Source of the DNA: JBBQZL01 sp038207745
GTDB taxonomy: Bacteria; Actinomycetota; Thermoleophilia; Solirubrobacterales; 70-9
Length of the DNA: 8,627 nt
Assembly: GCA_038207745.1 (NCBI GenBank)
Contig: JBBQZL010000117.1
Span: forward strand, 1 to 8,627
Direction: 5' to 3'
Shown here: positions 1-6,238 of the stretch, in pieces
Position numbering within the stretch: the stretch's first letter is position 1
Layout of the letters: each line of letters starts with the position of its first letter
Made by a program: the position numbers and the translations under genes
Notes under the pieces: generated by a model
Told to the model about the DNA's origin: nothing
Seen by the model: only the letters and a program-made list of their open reading frames with translations
The model's database searches: none

Positions 1-240
1 AGCAACGAGCGCCTGACTCTGCCCCATCGCGAGGTGACGACGAGGCGGTTCGTGCTCGCCCCGTTGCTGGAGCTCGACCCCGATCTGGCACTGCCCGACG
101 GAACCCTCCTCAGCGATGCGATGGCGGCGCTTGGGGAGGGACAGCAGGTTCGCCTCCTCGGTCCGCTGGTGGCGCGGGTACCCGGTTCGGAGAGCCAGCC
201 AGGTCCTCGGGTGTGCGGCCCCGGGAATCGGACGAGCTAG
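1..240 (+). CDS. folK: FolK (HPPK), C-terminal part only
   Basis: C-terminal 79 codons of 6-hydroxymethyl-7,8-dihydropterin pyrophosphokinase, which transfers pyrophosphate from ATP to hydroxymethyl-dihydropterin in cytoplasmic folate synthesis. The gene is open at the left window edge and reads in frame 1 from base 1. The visible part opens with a short LTLPHRE stretch, followed by RRFVLAPLLELDPDLALPDG; these match the family's conserved [LIVM]xLPHP...RxFVLxPLxELxPDxxxP block, with Arg in place of the usual Pro in LPHP. After the conserved block comes a Gly/Pro-rich tail of about 20 residues with no visible function. The GTG at 34 is an internal codon, not a start. The stop TAG at 238-240 overlaps the stop of the convergent gene by two bases. 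The folate-gene context fits the Gram-positive fol/coaX/lysS neighbourhood. The fragment is short, but the motif is distinctive. Confidence 0.85.
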   Translation, partial: SNERLTLPHREVTTRRFVLAPLLELDPDLALPDGTLLSDAMAALGEGQQVRLLGPLVARVPGSESQPGPRVCGPGNRTS

Positions 241-989
241 TTCGCGGCGGCGTCGCGCAGCGGTGCCAACCATTGCTCCGGCAGGATCGGCGGCACCTTG
301 CCCGGGTAGCTCGGCACGACCTCGAGCGCCATCTGCCCACACGGGCGGGGCTCGATGAACGGCCGCAGGTCGTCGAGCGCCATCGCCAATCGCAGGCTTG
401 CCCCGATCTGGATCTCGGCAGCTCCATGATTCTCGGCATTCAGGACTCCGTCGGCGATCCAATCGTCGATGCGCCTCAACATTCCGGGAAGCGCTGCGAG
501 GGCGGCGCGGGTGTTCTCGTCATTTGCCCCGTTGAAACGCGCCGCCATTGCGACGACGGGCGCGGCGGTCCTCATCGCCAGGCCGATTGGGATACCGAGC
601 TTTGCGCCCTCGGAGAAGCTTCTCAGCGGGGCGCCGTCCTTGTGCATCGCCCACCAGAGGATCTGGCGGATCGGGTGCTGGAGGTCGGCGTCCCCGAATC
701 GCTCGGCGATCTCCGCCTCGGCCCGGGCGCCGGAGTCCGACGGGAACAGCGGCGGTTCGGGCTGGATGCGATCGAGCTCCCTGGCGATCTCCACCGAGCC
801 CTGCACACGCCGCCCGTCGATCTTGATCGCCGGCACGGTGTTGTTGTCAAACCTCAGCGCCCTGACCGCGACCTTGGAGATCACCGGCAGCAGGTCGGTC
901 CGCCTGTATTCGATCTTCTTTCGCTCGAGCATCGATTGGACGGCTATGCCTGGATGCGAGCCGGGGATCGTGTAAAGGCGGATATTCAT
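237..989 (-). CDS. Glutathione S-transferase-like (thioredoxin-fold N-domain) protein
   Basis: Predicted cytoplasmic protein of 250 residues. Residues 2-10 (NIRLYTIPG) form a typical first GST strand. SHPGIAVQSMLERKKIEY (11-28) looks like helix 1 plus the next strand, TVPAIKIDG (51-59) carries the cis-Pro53 typical of GST_N, and QGSVEIARELD (63-73) matches the position that binds the glutathione gamma-glutamyl group. The rest (about 85-230) is helical and would be the C-terminal domain. There is no CxxC or N-terminal active-site Cys; Ser11 sits where Ser/Thr/Cys catalytic residues often lie. Substrate and thiol cofactor cannot be told; many actinobacteria lack glutathione. I chose ATG 989 because it places strand 1 at the N-terminus as in GSTs. 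However, GTG 1013 would add eight residues and has a better Shine-Dalgarno (GGAGGGAGGG at 1023-1032, 9 nt away). The gene is divergent from coaX and convergent with folK. Confidence 0.83.
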   Translation of the reverse strand: MNIRLYTIPGSHPGIAVQSMLERKKIEYRRTDLLPVISKVAVRALRFDNNTVPAIKIDGRRVQGSVEIARELDRIQPEPPLFPSDSGARAEAEIAERFGDADLQHPIRQILWWAMHKDGAPLRSFSEGAKLGIPIGLAMRTAAPVVAMAARFNGANDENTRAALAALPGMLRRIDDWIADGVLNAENHGAAEIQIGASLRLAMALDDLRPFIEPRPCGQMALEVVPSYPGKVPPILPEQWLAPLRDAAAN

Positions 990-1022
990 GCCGAGAACCC
1001 TAACCGCGATCACGTTTCTCTA

Positions 1023-1032
1023 CCCTCCCTCC
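1023..1032 (-). promoter_or_regulatory. Possible ribosome binding site for the alternative GTG-1013 start
   Basis: Read on the minus strand, this purine run is GGAGGGAGGG, ending 9 nt before GTG at 1013. Nothing comparable precedes ATG 989, which has only TTAGGG about 8 nt upstream. If used, it gives a 258-residue GST-like protein and leaves only 20 bp between the two divergent start codons. On the plus strand the same bases are pyrimidines directly before coaX, so coaX has no Shine-Dalgarno and may be leaderless or weakly initiated. Confidence 0.4.
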
Positions 1033-1033
1033 A

Positions 1034-1795
1034 ATGCTGCTGACCATCGACGTAGGCAACACGCAGACCCACGCGGGCGCCTTCCGCGGCGGGGAACTCG
1101 CCGAGCACTGGCGCTTCCAGACCCGCGCGGGCGCTACCGGAGATGAGCTTGCCGAACGTATCGCGGGGCTGCTTGGCCTTCGGGGCCTGAGTCTCGGGGA
1201 TCTCGACGGCGTCGTCGTCTCCTCGGTGGTCCCGCCGCTCGGCTCTGAATACGAGCTGCTTTCCCAGCGGTACCTGGATGTCCCGTGCCTGATCGTCGCC
1301 CCCGGGATCAAGACCGGAATGCCGATCCTGATCGACAACCCCCAGGAGGTCGGTGCCGACCGCCTCGTCAACGCGATCGCGGCCTATGAGCAGGTCGGCG
1401 ATCTGTGCGTGGTTGTCGATTTCGGGACCGGGATCAACTTCGACGCGGTCTCGGTCGATGGTGAATACCTCGGGGGAGCGATCGCGCCGGGGGTTGAGAT
1501 CTCGCTCACCGCCCTGGCGGAGCGGGCCGCGCAGATTCCACGGATCAACCTGGCCGAGCCCGCCACGGCCATCGGTCGCTCGAGCCGCGCCGCGATCCAG
1601 TCCGGTGTTGTCTACGGATTCGCCGGGCTCGTCGATGGCGTCGCCAGAAGGATCGACGCCGAGCTTGGCGGCGGCGCCACCTTCATCGCCACCGGTGGGC
1701 TCGCCGGCTCTATTGTGCCGTTCACGGAGACGATCGAGCGCATCGATGACCTGCTGACCCTGAAGGGGCTGAAGATCATCCATGAGCGCAACTAG
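1034..1795 (+). CDS. coaX: Type III pantothenate kinase (CoaX)
   Basis: ATP-dependent phosphorylation of pantothenate, the first committed step of coenzyme A synthesis, in the cytoplasm. The 253-residue length is normal for the family. It has an ASKHA-fold layout: phosphate-binding DVGNT at residues 6-10, PGIKTG at 90-95 (pantothenate-side loop), GADR at 107-110 with the catalytic Asp109, DFGTGINFD at 129-137 (most relatives have DFGTATTFD, so this is a mild variant), GGAIAPG at 147-153 and a TGG turn at 220-222. ATG 1034 is the natural start because the family begins with a few hydrophobic residues before DxGNT. No Shine-Dalgarno precedes it; the upstream bases are CCCTCCCTCC. It is first in an operon with dus and the hydrolase, overlapping dus by 14 bp. 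Recognition is firm. Confidence 0.96.
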   Translation: MLLTIDVGNTQTHAGAFRGGELAEHWRFQTRAGATGDELAERIAGLLGLRGLSLGDLDGVVVSSVVPPLGSEYELLSQRYLDVPCLIVAPGIKTGMPILIDNPQEVGADRLVNAIAAYEQVGDLCVVVDFGTGINFDAVSVDGEYLGGAIAPGVEISLTALAERAAQIPRINLAEPATAIGRSSRAAIQSGVVYGFAGLVDGVARRIDAELGGGATFIATGGLAGSIVPFTETIERIDDLLTLKGLKIIHERN

Positions 1796-2774
1796 GGATC
1801 TCACCGAGCCGTTCGAGATCGGTGGTGTGCGAATTGCCAATCGGGTTCTGCTGGCGCCGCTTGCCGGGATCGGCAACTGGTTCGTCCGCCTTCAGGCGAA
1901 GCGCTACGGCGCCGGGATGGCGATATCCGAGATGGTTTCGAGCTTTGGTCTCCACTACCGAAACGAGAGAACACTCCGGGAGCTGATGAGGATCCATCCC
2001 GACGAGCACCCCGTCTCGATCCAGCTCTTCGGCCACGACGCAGAGGTGATGCGCTCCGGCGCGGCGATCGCCGCCGAGGCCGGTGCCGACCTGATCGACA
2101 TCAACATGGGATGTCCGGTCAGGAAGGTCGTAAAGACGGGTGCCGGCGCGGCGCTGATCAGCGATCCGGAACTGGCGCTCTCACTGGTCCGGGGGGCCCG
2201 CGAAGGCAGCGGCCTTCCGGTCACCGTGAAGATGCGCTCGGGGCTCACCGTGGGAGATACCTCCGGCCTCGACCTCTCGGTACGCATGGTTGAAGAGGCC
2301 GGAGCGGCGGCGATTGCATTTCACCCTCGGCCGGCGACGATCGGGCACAAGGGCAAGCCTGACTATGAGCTTGCTCGCCGGCTCGTCGAGCGGGTTGACG
2401 TCCCAGTGATCATCTCCGGGGGGCTTCAGACCGCGGACTTGGCCCGCCATGCCCATCAGGCATCGGGGGCCGACGCTGTGATGATCGCCCGAGGCTCGTT
2501 TGGATACCCGTGGGTTTTCGAAGAGCTGACCGGCCGGCGGGTCGAGGCCCCTTCGGCCGGTGAGGTTGCGGATGAGCTGCTCTGGGTCATCGATCGGGCA
2601 GAGGAGCACTTCGGAACCGCACGCTCCGAGCGCTACCTGCGCAAGTTCTACCCCTGGTACCTTGAACGCCTTGACGCGCCCAGACCGATCATCGACGAAC
2701 TCCTCCGCAGTGCGGATCTCGACCGGGCGCGAGAGCTGATCGCCGGGCTCGGTCACGTCGCGGTGCCCGCATGA
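1782..2774 (+). CDS. dusB: tRNA-dihydrouridine synthase, DusB/NifR3 type
   Basis: FMN-dependent reduction of specific uridines in the tRNA D-loop to dihydrouridine, using NADPH in the known family. 330 residues. Visible motifs in order: APLAGIGNWFVR (25-36; family APMAGVTDxxFR), TEM-like SEMVS (49-53), IQLFGHD (80-86), DINMGCPVRKVVKTGAGAAL (106-125) with the proton-donating Cys111, VTVKMRSG (147-154) with the FMN-contacting Lys150, FHPR (180-183), IISGG (210-214) and MIARGSFGYPWVF (234-246; phosphate-binding loop). The C-terminal 70 residues look like the helical tRNA-binding domain. The start ATG 1782 lies inside the coaX 3' end; AAGGGG at 1763-1768 is rather far for a Shine-Dalgarno, so coupling to coaX translation is likely. 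The DusB subgroup follows from the NMGCPxxKVVKTGAGAAL block; which uridine is modified cannot be read from sequence. Confidence 0.95.
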   Translation: MSATRDLTEPFEIGGVRIANRVLLAPLAGIGNWFVRLQAKRYGAGMAISEMVSSFGLHYRNERTLRELMRIHPDEHPVSIQLFGHDAEVMRSGAAIAAEAGADLIDINMGCPVRKVVKTGAGAALISDPELALSLVRGAREGSGLPVTVKMRSGLTVGDTSGLDLSVRMVEEAGAAAIAFHPRPATIGHKGKPDYELARRLVERVDVPVIISGGLQTADLARHAHQASGADAVMIARGSFGYPWVFEELTGRRVEAPSAGEVADELLWVIDRAEEHFGTARSERYLRKFYPWYLERLDAPRPIIDELLRSADLDRARELIAGLGHVAVPA

Positions 2775-3658
2775 CGCTCACCGAGCGCACGGCGGCCTGG
2801 CAGCGCCTCGGCGACCAGGAGGAATTTCGCGGTCACACGGTCAACCTTCGCGTCCGGGACGGCGAGGGGCCGCTGCTGCTCCTGCTTCATGGTTTCCCGA
2901 CCAGCTCCTACGACTGGGGCCGCCTGATGGAGATCGAGTCCGATCGAGCGGTGATCGCGCCCGACTTCCTCGGCTTTGGCCTTTCCGACAAGCCCCGCGA
3001 CCATCGTTACGTCCTCCATTGGCAGGCGGATCTGCTCGAGGAACTGGTCAGGCGCCACGGGGACGGTCGCCCGGTCTTCATCTGCGCGCACGACATGGGC
3101 ACCTCCGTGGCGACCGAGCTCTTTGCCCGCGAACTCGAGGGTGATCTCGGCTTCGAGATCGCCGGCGCGCTGCTGTTCAACGGCTCGATCATCCTCGAGC
3201 GCTCGCACCCGACATTTGCCCAGAAGATGCTTCGCAGCAAGGTTGGACCAGTCGCTGCCCGCTTCACCTCGGAGAGCTTCTTCAGGCGTCAATTCGGATC
3301 GCTCTTCTCTCCGGACCACCCACTCACCGACGAGGAGGAGGCGGACCAGTGGTCGCTGATCCTCCACAACGACGGCTACCGCCTCGGACACCTGCTGATC
3401 CTCTACATGGATGAGCGCGTCACATATGCCGACAGATGGCACGGCGCGATCCGAGATTGGAACAAGCCGCTCACCTTTGCCTGGGGAATGCTCGATCCGG
3501 TTGCCGGGCCCGAGGTTCTCGACGGTCTGCGGGAGCTGCGCCCTCACGCACCCGTGATCGAGTTTCCGGAGCTGGGGCACTACCCGCAGGTTGAAGATCC
3601 CGAGGCCCTTGCGGCCGCCCTGAGGGAGGCACTCGTCTTGCCGTCACCCTCGCTATAA
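2771..3658 (+). CDS. MEST-like alpha/beta hydrolase with Asp nucleophile
   Basis: A 295-residue alpha/beta hydrolase with no signal peptide. HGFPTSSYDW (40-49) is the oxyanion-hole HGxP segment. DFLGFGLSDKPR (65-76) follows. The nucleophile elbow is AHDMGTS (106-112) with Asp108 where serine esterases have Ser; haloalkane dehalogenases, epoxide hydrolases and MEST-type proteins share an Asp here. A cap domain spans about 143-220. Candidate triad partners are Asp242 in GMLDPV and His270 in GHYPQVEDP. The order of HGFPTSSYDW, DFLGFGxSDKP, LLILYM...R..W..A and H-YPQxEDP resembles vertebrate MEST (PEG1), so I place it there rather than with dehalogenases. The reaction is unknown. The start overlaps the dus stop as ATGA with no Shine-Dalgarno, which points to translational coupling. 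Its stop TAA lies within TATAAT at 3654-3659. Confidence 0.87.
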   Translation: MTLTERTAAWQRLGDQEEFRGHTVNLRVRDGEGPLLLLLHGFPTSSYDWGRLMEIESDRAVIAPDFLGFGLSDKPRDHRYVLHWQADLLEELVRRHGDGRPVFICAHDMGTSVATELFARELEGDLGFEIAGALLFNGSIILERSHPTFAQKMLRSKVGPVAARFTSESFFRRQFGSLFSPDHPLTDEEEADQWSLILHNDGYRLGHLLILYMDERVTYADRWHGAIRDWNKPLTFAWGMLDPVAGPEVLDGLRELRPHAPVIEFPELGHYPQVEDPEALAAALREALVLPSPSL

Positions 3659-3659
3659 T
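3654..3659 (+). promoter_or_regulatory. Candidate -10 box (TATAAT) for greA
   Basis: A perfect TATAAT, rare in this GC-rich DNA, spans the TAA stop of the hydrolase and lies 110 bp before greA. No convincing -35 is seen: TTGCCG at 3638 leaves a spacer of only 10 bp, and the 17-bp position reads ACTCGT. If active, transcription would begin around 3666, just before the hairpin at 3672. Confidence 0.5.
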
Positions 3660-3671
3660 GCCGCGCTTGGT

Positions 3672-3709
3672 GCCCTGTCGGTGACGAAAGTCGTGGCGGG
3701 GCTTTCTTT
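3672..3709 (+). terminator. Intrinsic terminator or attenuator in the greA leader
   Basis: The arms at 3672-3684 and 3690-3702 pair as GCCCTG/CGGGGC, then a bulged T, C-G, a G-G mismatch, two G-T wobbles and GAC/GTC, closed by a GAAA (GNRA) tetraloop. A T-rich tract TTTCTTT follows at 3703-3709. This is the classic shape of a Rho-independent terminator. It can end the coaX-dus-hydrolase transcript, and if the TATAAT at 3654 is a promoter it would also attenuate greA. Confidence 0.7.
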
Positions 3710-3769
3710 GTAGATGCGGTGCAATCCGTTTACCACCGCCAGTTTTCGGAAGTGAGGGTTAGTAACCAC

Positions 3770-4249
3770 ATGAGCCGCCAATCCGTGATCACAGTTGAGG
3801 GCCTGGAGAAGCTCAAGCAGGAGATCGAGCATCTCAGCACCGTGAAGCGACGCGAAGTCGCGGCGCGGATCAAGGAAGCGCGCGAGTTTGGCGACATCTC
3901 CGAGAACTCCGAGTACGACGACGCGAAGAATGAGCAGGCACTGCTCGAGCAGCGGATCTCGACGCTGGATGAGCGTCTCCGTCGCGCAGTCGTCGTCGAC
4001 GCACACGAGCTGACCGGCGATGACGTCCAGGTCGGTTCGATCGTCCATGTCAAGGATCAGAAGACCGGCGAGTCGAAGAAGTTCCAGATCGTCGGCTCGA
4101 CCGAGGCCAACCCGCTGGACAACAAGCTCTCCAACGAGTCCCCGATCGGCGAGGCGCTGATCGGCCACAAGCGCAATGACATCGTCAGCGTCGAGGTCCC
4201 GCGCGGGCCCAAGAAGCAGCTCAAGATCACCAAGATCGACGTTGCCTAG
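3770..4249 (+). CDS. greA: Transcription elongation factor GreA
   Basis: Binds the secondary channel of RNA polymerase and stimulates cleavage of the 3' end of backtracked RNA, letting elongation resume. The 159-residue length is typical. The N-terminal coiled coil (about 8-75) opens with the family signature ITVEGLEKLKQEIEHL. Its tip has GDISENSEYDDAK at 41-53, with the acidic Asp42 and Glu45 that coordinate the catalytic Mg2+ in the known mechanism. The C-terminal FKBP-like domain (about 84-159) includes the SPIGEALIGHKRND segment. I chose ATG 3770 because residues 1-7 lead straight into the family N-terminus; the GTG at 3719 in the same frame would add 17 unconserved residues. GAGGG at 3754-3758 is the likely Shine-Dalgarno, with a somewhat long 11-nt spacing. 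lysS follows after 39 bp. Confidence 0.97.
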   Translation: MSRQSVITVEGLEKLKQEIEHLSTVKRREVAARIKEAREFGDISENSEYDDAKNEQALLEQRISTLDERLRRAVVVDAHELTGDDVQVGSIVHVKDQKTGESKKFQIVGSTEANPLDNKLSNESPIGEALIGHKRNDIVSVEVPRGPKKQLKITKIDVA

Positions 4250-4253
4250 CACG

Positions 4254-4276
4254 GGCGGCGGGACCGTCCCGCCGCC
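4254..4276 (+). promoter_or_regulatory. GC-only hairpin between greA and lysS
   Basis: The 11-base arms 4254-4264 and 4266-4276 are perfectly complementary around one base. In RNA this would be a 9-bp all-GC stem (GGCGGCGGG/CCCGCCGCC) with a 5-nt loop. There is no T-tract. It ends 12 nt before the lysS ATG, and that short gap contains no Shine-Dalgarno. It could be a U-less terminator, a processing or stability element, or a brake on lysS initiation. Confidence 0.55.
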
Positions 4277-4288
4277 GGGTTCGACGCA

Positions 4289-5773
4289 ATGACCGAAGAG
4301 CAGCCACCGAAGCCAGAGGCCCCAGCCGACCTTCTCGCCGAGCGCAGGTCGAAGCTGGACAGGCTGCGCGCCGGCGGCATCGATCCCTTCCCACACGTCT
4401 TTGCCGACCGAGAGCTGATCGATTCGGTCCGTGACGCACATTCCGGCCTCGAGGCCGGTGACGAAACCGAGTCCGGCCACCGGGTGGCCGGCCGGATCAC
4501 TGCGAGGCGCGGACATGGCAAGGCGGCCTTCCTCGACCTCCGTGACGGCTCGGGAAAGATCCAGCTTCACGCCCGCGAGGACATCCTTGGCGCAGATGCC
4601 TTCGACCTCCTGGTCAACCTCGATATCGGGGACATGATCGGCGTCACCGGAACCGCGATGGCGACCCGCAGAGGTGAGCTCTCTCTGCTCGTCACGTCGT
4701 GGGAGCTGCTGGCGAAGAGCCTTCGCCCACCGCCGGACAAGTTCCACGGCCTCGAGGATGTCGAGACCCGGTATCGCCGCCGCGAGCTCGATCTGATCGC
4801 CAACGAGGAGAGCAGGCAACTCTTCACGATCCGGGCGAAGACGGTCAGCGAGGTGCGCCGCTGGCTCGACGATCGCGGCTACATAGAGGTCGAGACGCCT
4901 GTCCTGCAGCCGCTCTACGGTGGCGCGATGGCGAAGCCGTTCGTGACCCGTCACAACGCTCTGGATCGCGACGTCTTCCTGCGGATCGCGACCGAGCTCT
5001 ATCTCAAACGTCTCGTGGTCGGCGGAATCGAACGCGTCTACGAACTCGGAAAGGACTTCCGCAACGAGGGCATCTCCCACAAGCACAATCCCGAGTTCAC
5101 GATGCTCGAGTGGTATGAGGCATACGGTGACTACAACTCGACAGCCGCGGACCTCGAGACGCTGGTTTCCGACGTGGCTCTGAAGGTGAACGGGACGACC
5201 AGGGTGGTCAGAGGGGAAACCGAGATCGACTTGAAGCCACCGTGGCGCCGGGTCACGATGCGGGATGCGATCTTCAACGAGACGGGGGTCGACATCTCTG
5301 TGCACAGGACCCGCGAGGACCTGGCCGGGGCGATCGGCGGCGAACCGGATCCCACCGAGGGCTGGGGAAAGCTGGTCGACTCCTTCTTCTCGAAGCGGGT
5401 CGAGCCGAAGCTGATCGAGCCGACCTTTGTCCTCGACTATCCCGTCGAGTTGTCGCCGTTTGCAAAGTCACACCGGTCAACCCCGGGTCTGGTTGAGCGA
5501 TGGGAGGCGTTCTGCGGCGGCATGGAGATCGCCAACTCCTTCAGTGAGCTCAATGATCCCGATGAGCAGCGGCGCCGCTTCGAGCAGCAGGCGGTTGAAC
5601 TGGAGCGCGGCGACGAGGAGACCCAGCCCTACGACGAGTCCTTCATCGAGGCGCTCGAGCAGGGCATGCCACCGACCGGCGGCGTCGGCCTCGGGATCGA
5701 TCGCCTGGTCATGGTCCTGACCGGCGCCGGCTCAGTACGGGAGACGATCCTCTTTCCCGCTATGCGTTCCTAG
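4289..5773 (+). CDS. lysS: Lysyl-tRNA synthetase, class II
   Basis: Charges tRNA(Lys) with lysine through a lysyl-adenylate, in the cytoplasm. 494 residues, normal for bacterial LysRS. The N-terminal OB-fold anticodon-binding domain spans about 65-145 (VAGRITARR...FLDLRDGSGKIQL). The catalytic domain has motif 1 around 186-207 (VSEVRRWLDDRGYIEVETPVLQ, read as one helix-strand), motif 2 FRNEGISHKHNPEFTMLEWY (257-276) with Arg258 and Glu260, and motif 3 GVGLGIDRLVM (465-475) with Arg472 for ATP. GGAMAKPFVTRHNALD (211-226) is the typical LysRS insert. ATG 4289 is the only start codon between the in-frame greA stop (4247) and the conserved region, so the start is secure despite lacking a Shine-Dalgarno. 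It is probably cotranscribed with greA. Both dus-lysS proximity and lysS before clpC are conserved in Gram-positive genomes. Confidence 0.97.
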   Translation: MTEEQPPKPEAPADLLAERRSKLDRLRAGGIDPFPHVFADRELIDSVRDAHSGLEAGDETESGHRVAGRITARRGHGKAAFLDLRDGSGKIQLHAREDILGADAFDLLVNLDIGDMIGVTGTAMATRRGELSLLVTSWELLAKSLRPPPDKFHGLEDVETRYRRRELDLIANEESRQLFTIRAKTVSEVRRWLDDRGYIEVETPVLQPLYGGAMAKPFVTRHNALDRDVFLRIATELYLKRLVVGGIERVYELGKDFRNEGISHKHNPEFTMLEWYEAYGDYNSTAADLETLVSDVALKVNGTTRVVRGETEIDLKPPWRRVTMRDAIFNETGVDISVHRTREDLAGAIGGEPDPTEGWGKLVDSFFSKRVEPKLIEPTFVLDYPVELSPFAKSHRSTPGLVERWEAFCGGMEIANSFSELNDPDEQRRRFEQQAVELERGDEETQPYDESFIEALEQGMPPTGGVGLGIDRLVMVLTGAGSVRETILFPAMRS

Positions 5774-5798
5774 AACCTCCGCCACGCGGCTGACCACG

Positions 5799-5828
5799 GC
5801 CTGCGCGTTTCGTCTGCGCTCCGCAGGC
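5799..5828. terminator. Possible U-less hairpin terminator after lysS
   Basis: The arms GCCTGCG (5799-5805) and CGCAGGC (5822-5828) are perfectly complementary, with a 16-nt loop, 25 bp past the lysS stop. No T-tract follows on either strand. Its place between convergent genes makes a bidirectional terminator plausible, but the evidence is only the inverted repeat. The rest of the 5774-5904 spacer shows no ORF or other signal that I can support. Confidence 0.35.
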
Positions 5829-5904
5829 ATCCAGCTTGCCCCGGGAGCCGACCGGTATTCACGCGCTGGGGCGACAAGTCCACACCCGCTGCAGGGCTGT
5901 CAGC

Positions 5905-6225
5905 TCAGCTCGAGGCTGGTGGCTTTGAGCCGAGCGAAGCGATGAGGTCGGTGGCGTATCTGTCGATGTCGGTGGCCGAGAGCCCGGCCGGGGAGGCGCG
6001 CAACTCGGATGAGGCAATCGGCCCCTTCGGCCCGGCGACGACGGCGATCCGGTCCTCGCGCCTGGTCCCGTCGCCGCTGATCACGAGCGCAGCAGTGCGC
6101 TTGCCGCCGATCTGACCCGAGAGAGCACGATCGGGGGAGAACGGCAGCTCGGCCGGCTTCGAGAATGCGATCGCGTGGACCTGGGCGAATGCGCGAAGTC
6201 CGCCGCCAGATGCTGGATCGGCCAC
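5905..6225 (-). CDS. Small hypothetical protein, 106 aa
   Basis: Not recognised. It starts at GTG 6225, which lies 13 bp after the stop of the secreted protein on the same strand, so the two could form an operon; a stop two codons upstream (6229-6231) rules out a longer form. CAGGTTGAAAC before the GTG is a weak Shine-Dalgarno. The protein is Ala/Ser/Gly-rich with no signal peptide, membrane segment or cysteine. An alternating hydrophobic stretch (TAALVISGDGTRREDRIAVV, 44-63) looks like two beta strands, and the end (LSATDIDRYATDLIASLG, 82-99) looks like an amphipathic helix. The overlapping frame at 5900-6232 is Arg-rich nonsense typical of an off-frame shadow, so this frame is preferred. 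It could be a degenerate remnant or the truncated tail of a larger protein. Confidence 0.5.
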   Translation of the reverse strand: MADPASGGGLRAFAQVHAIAFSKPAELPFSPDRALSGQIGGKRTAALVISGDGTRREDRIAVVAGPKGPIASSELRASPAGLSATDIDRYATDLIASLGSKPPASS

Positions 6226-6238
6226 GTTTCAACCTGAC

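Noticed and set aside
213..1043. Plus-strand frame of 276 codons opposite the GST-like gene.
   Set aside because: The minus strand gives a coherent GST fold; the plus frame has shadow composition and would overlap folK and coaX.
2753..3580. Minus-strand frame of 275 codons opposite the hydrolase.
   Set aside because: It is a shadow of the alpha/beta hydrolase, which has intact motifs and operon overlaps.
3719..3769. Upstream GTG start for greA.
   Set aside because: It would add 17 unconserved residues; the GreA family starts just before the ITxEGLxKL motif, and ATG 3770 has a Shine-Dalgarno.
3653..5305. Long minus-strand frame (550 codons) opposite greA and lysS.
   Set aside because: It is antisense to two certain genes, has no recognisable motif, and its composition (Asp, Arg, Leu, Val-rich) is what antisense frames give in GC-rich codon usage.
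5900..6232. Alternative minus-strand frame overlapping the 106-aa ORF.
   Set aside because: It is very Arg-rich and lacks any protein-like pattern; the neighbouring frame has a balanced composition and is spaced like an operon gene.
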